From the NCBI GenBank assembly GCA_017301975.1, contig JAFLEI010000021.1, positions 1 to 64,000 of the forward strand: a stretch of 64,000 nucleotides of DNA. The letters run 5' to 3'. Within the stretch, counting starts at the first letter, position 1, and every line of letters begins with the position of its first letter. A program made the translations under genes and the position numbers. A model generated the notes under the pieces. The model was not told where the DNA came from. It was given only the letters and a program-made list of their open reading frames with translations, and ran no database searches. The stretch comes from Verrucomicrobiota bacterium (GTDB taxonomy: Bacteria > Verrucomicrobiota > Verrucomicrobiia > Verrucomicrobiales > Verrucomicrobiaceae). This document shows positions 41,722 to 51,101 of the stretch, piece by piece.

Positions 41722-43605
41722 TCACGGCATCGCCAGAAACTCCGCGCTCGTCAGCAGCGCCCAGAGCAGATCCCGCGTCGCCTCCGCTGGGTGGTCCGCA
41801 TTCGCGTTCATAAACGCCGCCGCCTGCGCAGCCTCCTCAGCATCCGGCGCGCGACCATACACCGATTGGAACGCCTCGCGGACGCGGCTGCCAGCATCGG
41901 GTAACGCGGCGAGGCGGGTGATGCTTCCCGGCTGCGCCGCCTGCAGCAGCGCCGTCATCGTCGGCGAACCCGACAAAAACTGCGCCTGCTGAAACGTCGC
42001 GTTGTAATCCTCCGGCAGCACATCCGGCATCGCCGTGATCACCTGGCGGCGGAACTCATCATCGTTCGGAGGCAGCCCCATCGCCACGCGCCACGAGCGC
42101 GCCAGTTGCTCCGCCGTCAGCGGTCGTTCCTTCATTCCCGCAAACAGCTCCGGCGCCGCATCGGAAGCACCCAGCGCATACACCCGGCTGCGCACGATCT
42201 CCCGAACCACCCGCCGCGTGTCATACTTATGCGCCGCGAAATCCTGCGCCAGCCATTCCAGCAGTTCCGGGTGGCTCGGTGTATTGCGCTCATTGATCTC
42301 ATCCGGCGGGTTCACGATGCCCCGCCCCGTCAGCGCCGCCCACATGCGGTTCACAAACGCCCGCGCCAGCAATGGATTGTCCTGCGTCGCCGCCTCCGCA
42401 AACGCCTCACGTCGCGAATACTTCGGCACACGCACCGCCGCCTTCGGGTCCTCATACATCTCCGGCCCGTCCTTCTCCTTCGTCTCCCCGCCCGGCCACA
42501 CTTCCGGCAGCGTGCGCCCTGTCAGCAGCGTCACCACCGCCGGCTGCGATTCCTTCTTCAAATTGGTAAAGTTCATGTACCCGCCCACCGCACTCTCCGC
42601 CACTGCGGTGCTCGCATCCACATTCTTGCCCCGGTTAAACGCCGCCACCAGCCCCCAGTAATGCGCCTGCTTGATCTCACGCGCCAGCGGGTGGTCATGG
42701 CACTGAGCGCAGTCGATCTTCGTCCCATACACCACCGGTGCCACCGCCTCGGCGATCTTCTGGAAGTCGTTCTTACGCTCAAACAAAAACCACGCCGCGC
42801 CCTTGCGGTCAGGGGCCTTGTCAGGCCGCGCGCACAGCACATCATACACCACCTCGTTCCACGGTCGGTTGTCCTTGAAGGCCTTTTCCAGAAACACCCA
42901 CCAGCCCGAGCCCTTGCGCCGTCCATCCGGATTCCCACGCGGCAGGCGGCCCATCAAAAACGTGTCCCACAGCTCCCGCATCCGCACCGCATATTCCGGC
43001 GCCGCCAGCAGCTTGTCGATGAGTCCATCCCGCTGCGGCGCGGCCACAAACGCCGCCAACTCCGCCTGCGTGGGAATCCTTCCCGCCAGATCCAGATACA
43101 CACGCCGGCACCACACCGCATAGGAAACGGCCGCCGCAGGCTTCACCCCCACACGCGCCCAGCCTTCGGAGATCAGCGTGTCGATCGCCTCCTCACCCGA
43201 GCCAAACTTCCGCGCATCCTTCGGCTTCACCGGTTCCGCCGCGATCGGCGTCTCCGGCAGCACCGCGATCCACTCCTTCACCGCCGCACGCTCAGCATCG
43301 CCGAGCTGCTTCTTCGGCGGCATGTGCGGATCCGCGCCCTTCTCCAGGCTGGTAAACAGAACACTCTCCTCCGGCTTCCCCGCCGTCACCACCGCTCCAT
43401 CGTCACCGCCCTTGAGCACCATCTCCGGCGTGTCCAGCTCCAGCCCGCCCTTCTGCTCCAGCACCCCGTGGCACTTCACACAGTTCTCATCCAAAATCCG
43501 CCGCACCTTGCCCGACCAAAGCGCCGCCGCATCCGCCCCCGAAGCAGCCCTTGAAGAGGCCAGTGAAAGCAGGAGTAATGAGCCAATAAAAGCGCGACGC
43601 AGCAT
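41722..43605 (-). CDS. PSD1-type cytochrome c / DUF1549-DUF1553 protein
   Basis: 627 residues from the ATG at 43605. Signal peptide (LLLLSLASSRA), then a cytochrome c-like haem motif CVKCHG. DUF1549 (about 130-340) is seen in VWCRRVYLDLAGRIPTQAEL and the second haem-like motif CAQCHDHPLA. DUF1553 (about 385-610) contains LARAFVNRMWAALTGRGIVN. The family is abundant in Planctomycetota and Verrucomicrobiota and thought to be extracytoplasmic; function is unproved. It often pairs with DUF1501, here 4 kb away and in a separate unit. Confidence 0.85.
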   Translation of the reverse strand: MLRRAFIGSLLLLSLASSRAASGADAAALWSGKVRRILDENCVKCHGVLEQKGGLELDTPEMVLKGGDDGAVVTAGKPEESVLFTSLEKGADPHMPPKKQLGDAERAAVKEWIAVLPETPIAAEPVKPKDARKFGSGEEAIDTLISEGWARVGVKPAAAVSYAVWCRRVYLDLAGRIPTQAELAAFVAAPQRDGLIDKLLAAPEYAVRMRELWDTFLMGRLPRGNPDGRRKGSGWWVFLEKAFKDNRPWNEVVYDVLCARPDKAPDRKGAAWFLFERKNDFQKIAEAVAPVVYGTKIDCAQCHDHPLAREIKQAHYWGLVAAFNRGKNVDASTAVAESAVGGYMNFTNLKKESQPAVVTLLTGRTLPEVWPGGETKEKDGPEMYEDPKAAVRVPKYSRREAFAEAATQDNPLLARAFVNRMWAALTGRGIVNPPDEINERNTPSHPELLEWLAQDFAAHKYDTRRVVREIVRSRVYALGASDAAPELFAGMKERPLTAEQLARSWRVAMGLPPNDDEFRRQVITAMPDVLPEDYNATFQQAQFLSGSPTMTALLQAAQPGSITRLAALPDAGSRVREAFQSVYGRAPDAEEAAQAAAFMNANADHPAEATRDLLWALLTSAEFLAMP

Positions 43606-43764
43606 GCAGAGAAAATACAAAAATGGGGTGCAAAAACTACACCACCCAGCCCCATTTCTTGCGTCGATTTTCGCACAAACCAGCCTGCGCGGGGAAACGG
43701 CCCCATAGGTTACTTAACCCCTGCAAGACCTCTTCCCAGCGCAGCCATCCATCCATATTCACCC

Positions 43765-43785
43765 TCGTCATTCGTCATTCGTCAT
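43765..43785. repeat. Three tandem copies of TCGTCAT
   Basis: Perfect 7-bp repeat three times in the 189-bp gap between the PSD1 gene and the vWA gene. No other feature is apparent in that gap. Confidence 0.6.
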
Positions 43786-43794
43786 TTCCCCTCC

Positions 43795-46700
43795 CTACCG
43801 CGTTTCCCGCAGCCCACGCGCCTTGTCGATCAGCTGTAGAAACTCGCCGCGATAGCCCAGCTTGTCCGCGCCTTTGCCATCCAGCGCCAGGCGGCGCACG
43901 GTTTCCCAACTGAGGCTGCCCTTGTAGCTGGAGTCGCGCAGCAGCAGGCCAAAGCCCGCCACGGCGGCGCTGAATTTGAATTCCTCAGTGCTCGCCGTCA
44001 GCGTCTTGCCCTCGTCCTTCGTCGGCACTTCGATCAGCTTGCTCAGATCGCTCTCCGGCTCCTTGTAGCGCAGCTTCACCGTCATCATCTCACCGCTCTT
44101 CGCCGCCTCTGCCAGTTGCGCAGGCGGGATCGCCGGAGCTTGATACTTCAAGCTGTCCACCGCAGGGCGACCCTCCGCGCCAGCGGGCAGATTCGCAGGC
44201 ACCACCTCATACAAAGCCACCACGCTGTGGCCTGCGCCGATCTCCCCGGCGTCCTTGGTGTCGTCGTTAAAATCCTCCTTCGCCAGCAGCCGGTTTTCAT
44301 AGCCGATCAGCCGGTAGCCGCGCACCGCCGCCGGATTAAACTCCACCTGGATTTTCACATCCTTGGCGATGGTCTCCAGCGTGCTGCCCATCTGCTCCAC
44401 CAGCACCTTGCGCGCCTCGCTGAGACTGTCAATGTAGGCGTAGTTGCCGTTGCCTTTATCGGCGAGGGTTTCCATGGTGCGGTCCTTCAGGTTGCCGCTG
44501 CCAAAGCCCAGCACGCTGAGGAAGACACCGGTCTTCGCCTTGTGCTTGATGAGTTTTTCCAGCTCCTCCGGCGAGCTCACGCCCACATTGAAGTCACCGT
44601 CCGTGCACAGGATCACGCGGTTCACCCCGCCTTTGATGAATCCGGCCACCGCCTGCTCATACGCCTGCTGGATGCCCGCGCTGCCATGGGTGCTGCCGCC
44701 CGCGCTCAGCCGGTTGATCGCCGCCAGGATCTCCTCCTTCTTCTCCCCGCTGGTCGGCGGCAAAACGACGCCGCTGCTGCCCGCATACACCACCATTGTC
44801 ACGTGGTCCCCTTCCCCAAGCTGCTCCGTCAGCATGCGCAATGACTGCTGCACCAGCGGCAGCTTCGCAGGCTCAGTCATCGAGCCCGACACATCCACCA
44901 GAAACACCAGATTGCTCGCCTTGCGGTTCTTGTCCATCTCACGGCCTTTGATGGCGATGCGTGCCAGCCTGTGCACCGGCTGCCATGGGCATGGTGCCAG
45001 CTCCACGCGCACGCCGAAAGGTTCCTTCGCCTCATGCGCCGGGCCTTCCTCCGCCGTCGGGAAATAGTTGATGAGTTCCTCAATCCGCACCGCGTCCGGC
45101 GGCGGGATCATGTTCTGGTTCAGGAAGCGCCGCACGTTCGCATAGGAGGCCGTGTCCACATCGATGGAGAGCGTGGACAGCGGCTCACGCGCCACCTCCT
45201 TCATCTCGTTTTCGATGATGCGCGTGTAGCTTTCCCCCGCGATCGGCTGGCTGGGGCTCTTGGAAATCTCTTCCACGGGAGTCGCCTTACCAACGAGATA
45301 GAAATCATCCGTCTTCTCACCGGTGAACTTTAAGGCACTGCCCGCCTGCGTCACCGGCAGGTCCTCCCACGACTCAGTCACCTGGGCCAGCATCTTGGAC
45401 CTCTGGTTGTCATAGGCTGTCTTGAAGTAGGCTTGCTTCTTCTGTTCGGCGGCCTCCATGCCACGACGAGCCGCCTGGTTGTAAGGATCCGTGCGCAGCA
45501 CATTCTGGTATTGCGCGATGGCGGCAGCGTAGTTTCCAGTTTCAGCCGCTTTATTGCCCATCAACAGCCCGGTTTGAACCTTGCCTGCGGCACCCTCCTG
45601 CGGGGTGGCTGTGGGAAAGCTCACAATGGCATCCACAGCCCCTGGCTGTGGATTCTGCACCGGCGGTGCGATTGTCCCGAGGCTCCCGATGTTCTTGCCA
45701 TCCTTCACCGCCAATCCAGGGCTGCCGGCCACCAACACCGAGGCTGGCGCTGCAGGAGGCAACGCGTTTGCAAAAGTGCCGCCGCTCGTGTTCAGCGACA
45801 CACCAGCACTGCGATTCAGCGATGAGGGCGCATCAATGACAACCATGCCATTCGCGTCTGCCAACGGAGCAGCTCCGTTCAGGTTTAAATTGGAACGCCC
45901 TCCCCCAAGATTGGCACTGTTCCCCAAGGTCAGTTGCTGGATGTCATTCATGCCATAGCTCGCGGAGCCGGGAAGTTGATTGAGGCCACCACCATTGGCC
46001 AGGGAGCCGCTGTTGTGGATGGAGTCGTAGCCAGAGCCTGCAACGGCAGAAGCGGAATCACCCGAAATAGTGGGACTCAATGGACGGCTCTGGAAAGGGT
46101 TGCCCTTGCTGGGGAGGCTGTCTGAGAAAGCATTCGCGCGCTGCGCCGCGCCCATCTCCGCATCCTTGGTCACACTCAGCGTTCCGCCGTTGATCGTGGT
46201 ATATCCCGTGTAGGAGTTCGCACCCGCCAGCGTCAGCGTTCCCGCGCCGGTCTTGGTGAGAGCTTCGCCGTCCTTGCTGATCCCCGCCAGATCTTTCGGG
46301 GCATCTGCTAAGACATTGGCAAAGGCGGGCTTCGAAGGCGCAGCAGGCTGCGCACTCACAGAGCCGCTGATGCTGATGACTCCGCCGCTGCACACACTCG
46401 TTCCCGAGATGGGAGAGCCGTAATTGGCGAAGCCATCGAACTCAATCACTTGAGGAGAAAGTTCAAGAGCCACCGGAGCTCCAAAGACAGCAGTGCTGGC
46501 GCCCGTAGTCGATGAAGCATTTGCTCCCCTGCCCGCCACCGCCAGTGAATTCGCCCCTCCGACAGCATCGTTCGAAGCCGCCACCGTCGTATCACCAATC
46601 ACAAATCTATTGGCTCCCATGTATTCCCGTATTGATCTCCGTGTTACCGAAATGTCACCCAATGCCATCGTAGGTTCAGCCCGGTTTGAAACCGTAGTGC

Positions 46701-48849
46701 CACCATTGATCGTGGTGGTGCCGCTGTAGGTATTGGCACCTGCCAGGACCAGCGAGCCGACGTTACTACTCGAGGTCCCCGCCATGATGCTCGTGGGCCC
46801 ACTGATCGCATTGCCGACAGGATCTGCAGGCACCGCCGTACTGCCGGAGGCGATCATCGTCCCCGCTCCGGGGAGCATGCCGGGCTGAGTGGCGCTGGCA
46901 TCAGGCGTGGCATGCACATATCTCATGGATGAGGTGGATTCCTTTTCGAATTTGAAGGAGGACGCGCGCGGAGTGAACTCTCCCGCATCCATGAATTCCA
47001 CGGGATAAACAAACTCGCGGCTCACCACCATCGTGGCCCGCGTCCCGGACTTGGTGATGACCCTCGGTGCACCCATCAGATCGACACCCTCCTTCTGTTC
47101 GTACGCTTTGAAAACCGCTGCCTTCAATTTACTCACACCCGGGGCATCTGCGAGCGCCGCAGAGATGTCACCGACGCTGGGCCGGTCCATGAGGTGCGAA
47201 TGGGTTGCCGTGGCGAAAGAAAGCACCCCCGATGAATTCGCATTCACACCCTGTTGCAAAGGTATCCCTTGGAACATGAGGCTGCCGTTTCCAATACCTT
47301 TGAATGACTTTTCTCCAAGAGCGTGAGTGGAGGACACCGCATGAAAACGCCAGAAGTTCTGCGGCAAGTAGGCAAGGAACGTGAGAGGAGCGCCAGACTG
47401 AACCATGATGCTGCCAGTGCTTGCGTTCGCAGCTCTCAATACCAGCAACGCACTGCCACGGTTGTACAACCCGATGCCTCCAAAGGCCACGCCAGGCTGG
47501 TAGTCCGCCAGCGAACCTGCGCTATCGAGATCCCCGGATGAGGCCAGCACACTTGGATTTGCTGGGAACATCAGTGGCCAGCCATTCGCACTCGCCACCG
47601 CATTAGGTGACAGCAAACACATGGCAAACCCTGTCTTTTGGGGGGACACGCGGGCCCAGCATTGTGCCGAAGGCCTGGAATGATTGTCGAATGTGAGCAG
47701 CGGCTTCGGGAAGTACAAATTGATAAACCCATCAATCTCCATGACGTCGGAAGCCAGACTTGCCACAGCCATCTGGGGAGGATAAAACCCCGCTTTCAAA
47801 CTCAGGCTTGCGGCAGGCCGCTCATGAGTCTGCCGAAGCAGAGCGGCTGCGGCAGGAGTCATTGACAGGCTTCTGGGTGAAGAGACGGAAAAGGCGGCCG
47901 TTGCTGCCACAGGGCCACTGCCATTGAAGGTCACCATGCCCGCCTCTCCCTGCACCATCGAGTTGTCGGCCCCCTTCAGCACGTCGCCGTTCGTGAGCAC
48001 CAGCGAAGCCCCCGCAGCAGACGGTTCCATTTTCTGCGTCGTCACACCCGTCCCTGCCTGGACAAGGCTGCCCGCACCCGACCCAGCCAAACCTTGCGGA
48101 GGCATCGTCTGCGCCGCTGGGGGGGAGATTCCAGCCAATGGTTTTCCGCCAAAGCTCAGCGCATATGCGTTCTCATCCTGAACCCGCTTCAGCCGCTCCA
48201 CATCAGCAGGACTCATGGCACGCTGGTCCTTGTTCAAGTCGAGCGCACTCACAGCTGCCGCCAGAACATCGGGAGCCGCGGCAGGCCGTGACAACGGCTT
48301 GGCCGCAGGCTGCTCCGCCACGATCACAGGCTTCACCGGCGTGGCCGCCAGCAGTCGTGCCTCCGGCCCCTGCCCTGCTTTCTTCTTCGCCTCCGGCTTT
48401 GGCGCCAGCTGCACCTTGATGCCCGGCTTCTCCGCCACTGTCGCGACGGCAGGCGCTTCACTCTGCCTGGAGGAATAAGTCTGCCACGTCCAAAACCCTC
48501 CCAGCACCGCGCATGCGGCCAGGGAGAGTCTCACGATGACGCCGATGTTCCACCGCGTGGTCTTGCCCGGCTTCCCGCTTGCCGCAGGAGTTTGTGCGGG
48601 CGTCGCGCTTGCAGGCGTGCCGCTTGCAGCGGGCAATCGGGACGATTGCGCCACGAGGCGTTCGCGCTGCTTGTCCGTCAGCGCCAGCGAATCGTCACGC
48701 AGTTCGCTCAGCAGAAAGTCGCAGAAGGCTTTGGTTTCATCCGCCTTAGCTTTGCCCTGCGGATTTTCCAGCAGCGCCGCCTCCAGCTGCTGGCGTTCTT
48801 CGGCGCTGGCTTCATCCAGCGCCCAGGCGGTGATTTGTTCCGGTTTCAT
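43795..48849 (-). CDS. Giant chimeric anti-sigma / beta-strand repeat / vWA protein
   Basis: 1,684 residues in one uninterrupted frame. Residues 1-85 resemble an anti-sigma cytoplasmic domain (EQITAWALDEASAEERQQLE); a membrane helix lies at about 101-122. A Ser/Gly/Ala-rich stretch follows. Around 575-625, GVDLMGAPRVITKSGTRATM looks like a secretin-associated segment. Two autotransporter-associated strand repeats occur at about 700-720 (LVLAGANTYSGTTTINGG) and 865-885 (LTLAGANSYTGYTTINGG). A TPR-like unit is near 1095-1165. A vWA domain starts near 1315 with MIDAS NLVFLVDVSGSM, and DUF3520 fills the C terminus. It follows the ECF sigma gene by 24 nt, so it is likely its membrane anti-sigma regulator and, through the outer vWA domain, a sensor. 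Confidence 0.8.
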   Translation of the reverse strand: MKPEQITAWALDEASAEERQQLEAALLENPQGKAKADETKAFCDFLLSELRDDSLALTDKQRERLVAQSSRLPAASGTPASATPAQTPAASGKPGKTTRWNIGVIVRLSLAACAVLGGFWTWQTYSSRQSEAPAVATVAEKPGIKVQLAPKPEAKKKAGQGPEARLLAATPVKPVIVAEQPAAKPLSRPAAAPDVLAAAVSALDLNKDQRAMSPADVERLKRVQDENAYALSFGGKPLAGISPPAAQTMPPQGLAGSGAGSLVQAGTGVTTQKMEPSAAGASLVLTNGDVLKGADNSMVQGEAGMVTFNGSGPVAATAAFSVSSPRSLSMTPAAAALLRQTHERPAASLSLKAGFYPPQMAVASLASDVMEIDGFINLYFPKPLLTFDNHSRPSAQCWARVSPQKTGFAMCLLSPNAVASANGWPLMFPANPSVLASSGDLDSAGSLADYQPGVAFGGIGLYNRGSALLVLRAANASTGSIMVQSGAPLTFLAYLPQNFWRFHAVSSTHALGEKSFKGIGNGSLMFQGIPLQQGVNANSSGVLSFATATHSHLMDRPSVGDISAALADAPGVSKLKAAVFKAYEQKEGVDLMGAPRVITKSGTRATMVVSREFVYPVEFMDAGEFTPRASSFKFEKESTSSMRYVHATPDASATQPGMLPGAGTMIASGSTAVPADPVGNAISGPTSIMAGTSSSNVGSLVLAGANTYSGTTTINGGTTVSNRAEPTMALGDISVTRRSIREYMGANRFVIGDTTVAASNDAVGGANSLAVAGRGANASSTTGASTAVFGAPVALELSPQVIEFDGFANYGSPISGTSVCSGGVISISGSVSAQPAAPSKPAFANVLADAPKDLAGISKDGEALTKTGAGTLTLAGANSYTGYTTINGGTLSVTKDAEMGAAQRANAFSDSLPSKGNPFQSRPLSPTISGDSASAVAGSGYDSIHNSGSLANGGGLNQLPGSASYGMNDIQQLTLGNSANLGGGRSNLNLNGAAPLADANGMVVIDAPSSLNRSAGVSLNTSGGTFANALPPAAPASVLVAGSPGLAVKDGKNIGSLGTIAPPVQNPQPGAVDAIVSFPTATPQEGAAGKVQTGLLMGNKAAETGNYAAAIAQYQNVLRTDPYNQAARRGMEAAEQKKQAYFKTAYDNQRSKMLAQVTESWEDLPVTQAGSALKFTGEKTDDFYLVGKATPVEEISKSPSQPIAGESYTRIIENEMKEVAREPLSTLSIDVDTASYANVRRFLNQNMIPPPDAVRIEELINYFPTAEEGPAHEAKEPFGVRVELAPCPWQPVHRLARIAIKGREMDKNRKASNLVFLVDVSGSMTEPAKLPLVQQSLRMLTEQLGEGDHVTMVVYAGSSGVVLPPTSGEKKEEILAAINRLSAGGSTHGSAGIQQAYEQAVAGFIKGGVNRVILCTDGDFNVGVSSPEELEKLIKHKAKTGVFLSVLGFGSGNLKDRTMETLADKGNGNYAYIDSLSEARKVLVEQMGSTLETIAKDVKIQVEFNPAAVRGYRLIGYENRLLAKEDFNDDTKDAGEIGAGHSVVALYEVVPANLPAGAEGRPAVDSLKYQAPAIPPAQLAEAAKSGEMMTVKLRYKEPESDLSKLIEVPTKDEGKTLTASTEEFKFSAAVAGFGLLLRDSSYKGSLSWETVRRLALDGKGADKLGYRGEFLQLIDKARGLRETR

Positions 48850-48873
48850 GTCAAAAAAATAAGTGAGAGGTTG

Positions 48874-49452
48874 TTAAGCAACGGCGTGTTTCAGTTTCAC
48901 CGCCGGCGGCGCGTCATGCGCCTGCCACTTCGTCTTCAGCGCCGCCACCCCGTGGTGGATCAGGTAGCCCACGTTGCCGATGCTCGTCTGCATGGCCGCG
49001 CTGATCTGCTGGTAGTCCAGCCCCGCGATGAACTTCAGCCGCACCGCCTCGCGCTGCCGCACGGGGAGGGTTTCGATGAGTTCACGCAGCGCCGTGGCGG
49101 TCTCGCGCTGCTCCATCGCGTCATTCGGCGCGGGATCAGCAGAGGTTTCCAGATCAAGTGTTTCTGTTTCCATAACAACGAGGCGTTGATGTTTGCGGTG
49201 ATGGTCCAGGGCACGGTTTCGGCACACGGTGAAAAGCCAGGGTGCCAGCCTTTCGTGATCGAGCGTGGCGAGGTGCTGGCTCAGCTTCACAAACACATCC
49301 TGCACAATGTCCCGCGCGTCCTCCAGATCCCCCGTATAACCATGCGCATAGCGGATGAGGGGCCGCTCGTAGCGCTGCAGAGTTTCAAGAAAGAGGTCGT
49401 GCGATTCGCTCATGGGGGTGTGTTCGGCGGGCATCACGTCAGACATTCCCAT
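48874..49452 (-). CDS. ECF-type RNA polymerase sigma factor
   Basis: 192 residues (start uncertain; ATGs at 49452, 49446 and 49413, and a longer frame from 49494). Region 2 has YTGDLEDARDIVQDVFVKL and APWLFTVCRNRALDHHRKH split by 14 residues; region 4 has LPVRQREAVRLKFIAGLDYQ with the HTH QQISAAMQTSIGNVGYLIHH. There is no other sigma-70 domain. The next gene carries an anti-sigma domain, the usual ECF arrangement. Confidence 0.88.
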   Translation of the reverse strand: MGMSDVMPAEHTPMSESHDLFLETLQRYERPLIRYAHGYTGDLEDARDIVQDVFVKLSQHLATLDHERLAPWLFTVCRNRALDHHRKHQRLVVMETETLDLETSADPAPNDAMEQRETATALRELIETLPVRQREAVRLKFIAGLDYQQISAAMQTSIGNVGYLIHHGVAALKTKWQAHDAPPAVKLKHAVA

Positions 49453-49781
49453 ATCTTGGGAGAAATTTTCACGAATGGCGAGATCGAACCTCAAAGCCCC
49501 CTGCCCGCTCCCAGCCTAAAAAAGAATCCGAACCCTGAACACACCGAATCAACGAATTCCGAAGCCTGCCTTTGAGCTTCCGCACATCCCGTCTCCACCT
49601 TTCCAATTGCCCTCCATTCCACGCCCAAAACACCCACGGCAAACCCCACACCTTGCGTCTCACAGACAAGGTGCGGGAAGCAGCAGGCCGGACACGCCAT
49701 GCATCCGTGTTCGCGCAGGCACGGATCAACCAACCCCTCTGGAGTTGGCTTCTAAAAGTGGTATCTGCCTCTCAGCAGAGA
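49453..49781. other. 329-bp intergenic region upstream of the ECF sigma gene
   Basis: No convincing gene. Perfect hairpins CACCTTG/CAAGGTG (49649-49673) and ATCCGTG/CACGGAT (49703-49726) are present, without T-tracts; the second lies 56 bp beyond the SDR stop. The sigma promoter should lie near 49460-49560, but I cannot identify it. Confidence 0.4.
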
Positions 49782-50534
49782 TCAGTAGGTCGCGCGACCG
49801 CCTGAGAGATCGAAGACAGCACCCGTGGTGAACGAGCAGTCTTCAGAGGAAAGCCAGGCCACCATCGCCGCAGCCTCTTCCTTCTTCCCAAAGCGGTTCA
49901 TGGGGATCTTGGACAGCATGTAGTCGATGTGCTGCTGCGTGAGCTGCTTTAGGATGTCCGTCTCGATCACCGCTGGAGTGACGGCATTGACGATGACGTT
50001 GCTGGTCGCGAGCTCCTTGCCAAGAGATTTCGTCAGCGCGACGACCCCCGCCTTGGAGGCGCTGTAGTGGGCGGCATTGGGATTGCCCTCCTTGCCTGCG
50101 ATGGAGGCGATGTTCACGATGCGCCCATAACCGTTTTTGAGCATGTGTGGCACCACGGCGTGGCAGCAATGGAAGGGGCCGTTCAAGTTGATGGCCATCA
50201 CCCGCTGCCATTCGGCGGGGTCGGTTTCCCAGGTCTTGGCGTTTGTCCCGGCGATGCCCGCGTTGTTCACGAGGATGTCGATCTTGCCGAAAGCCCCAAT
50301 CGTGGATGCGGCAGCGCTTTCCACGGAGGTGATGCTGGTGAGATCCACGGTGGCGGTGTGCACTTGGCCCAGCGCGGAGAGCTCGGTCTTGGCCGTATCT
50401 AGGGCTGCGGCATCAATATCCCAGAGACAGACGCTCGCACCTGAGCGCAGGAGGCGCTCTGCGATGGCGTGGCCGATTCCGCGTGCGCCACCGGTGACGA
50501 TGGCAACTCTGTCCTTAAGGTCGATTTGATTCAT
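49782..50534 (-). CDS. Short-chain dehydrogenase, FabG-like
   Basis: 250 residues of classical SDR type. VTGGARGIGHAIA (TGxxxGIG), NNAGIAG, IASIAGKEG (catalytic Ser), YSASKAGVVAL (YxxxK). A quinate/3-oxoacyl-reductase-like protein; the substrate is not determinable. It starts 17 nt after the FKBP gene on the same strand. Confidence 0.8.
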   Translation of the reverse strand: MNQIDLKDRVAIVTGGARGIGHAIAERLLRSGASVCLWDIDAAALDTAKTELSALGQVHTATVDLTSITSVESAAASTIGAFGKIDILVNNAGIAGTNAKTWETDPAEWQRVMAINLNGPFHCCHAVVPHMLKNGYGRIVNIASIAGKEGNPNAAHYSASKAGVVALTKSLGKELATSNVIVNAVTPAVIETDILKQLTQQHIDYMLSKIPMNRFGKKEEAAAMVAWLSSEDCSFTTGAVFDLSGGRATY

Positions 50535-50551
50535 GGGCAGAGCAATCGCAC

Positions 50552-50956
50552 TCAGTCTTCCCAGACTTTCAGGAGTTCCACTTCAAAAATGAGGGTTTCA
50601 TTGGCGCCGATGTCGATTCCCGCGCCGCGTTTGCCATAGGCGAGCTCCGAAGGAATGAAAAAGCGGTACTTGGCACCTTCCTGCATGAGCTGCAGGCCCT
50701 CAGTCCAGCCCTTGATGACACGCTTCAGCGGAAACTCCGCAGGTTCGCGTCCAGCAAGGTAGGAGCTGTCAAACTCCACGCCATTGAGCAGGGTGCCTCG
50801 GTAGTTCACCACCACGGTGTCCTTGGCCCTGGGGCTCTTGCCCGTGCCTGGGGTGAGCACTTCATACTGCAGGCCGCTTGCGGTGGTGGTGATGCCATTT
50901 TTTTTGGCGTTTTCGGCGAGAAAGGCTCTGCCGGTTTCGAGGGCGGATTGGGACAT
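50552..50956 (-). CDS. FKBP-type peptidyl-prolyl isomerase
   Basis: 134 residues. FKBP consensus: TTASGLQYEVLTPGTGKSPR, VVVNYRGTLLNGVEFDSSY, VIKGWTEGLQLMQEGAKYRF, and IPSELAYGKRGAG. No signal peptide, so cytoplasmic. It carries a short N-terminal helix as in FkpA/Mip proteins but lacks the dimerisation length. Confidence 0.9.
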   Translation of the reverse strand: MSQSALETGRAFLAENAKKNGITTTASGLQYEVLTPGTGKSPRAKDTVVVNYRGTLLNGVEFDSSYLAGREPAEFPLKRVIKGWTEGLQLMQEGAKYRFFIPSELAYGKRGAGIDIGANETLIFEVELLKVWED

Positions 50957-51101
50957 GGAAAAATGAGGTGAAAAAGGGCGGGCTCCATCACCGCAAGCCA
51001 GGGCGCATGCAACCGCAAATCAGGCGCAATGCGCCGTTGGTTTCGGCGAAATCCCTGCCACTTTGCCAGCGTATCTTAGATACCCCCAATTCTCTTTTTT
51101 C

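Noticed and set aside
46980..47160. Separate secretin gene
   Set aside because: The secretin-like segment is short and lies inside one continuous frame of the vWA chimera with no secretin C-terminal barrel domain.
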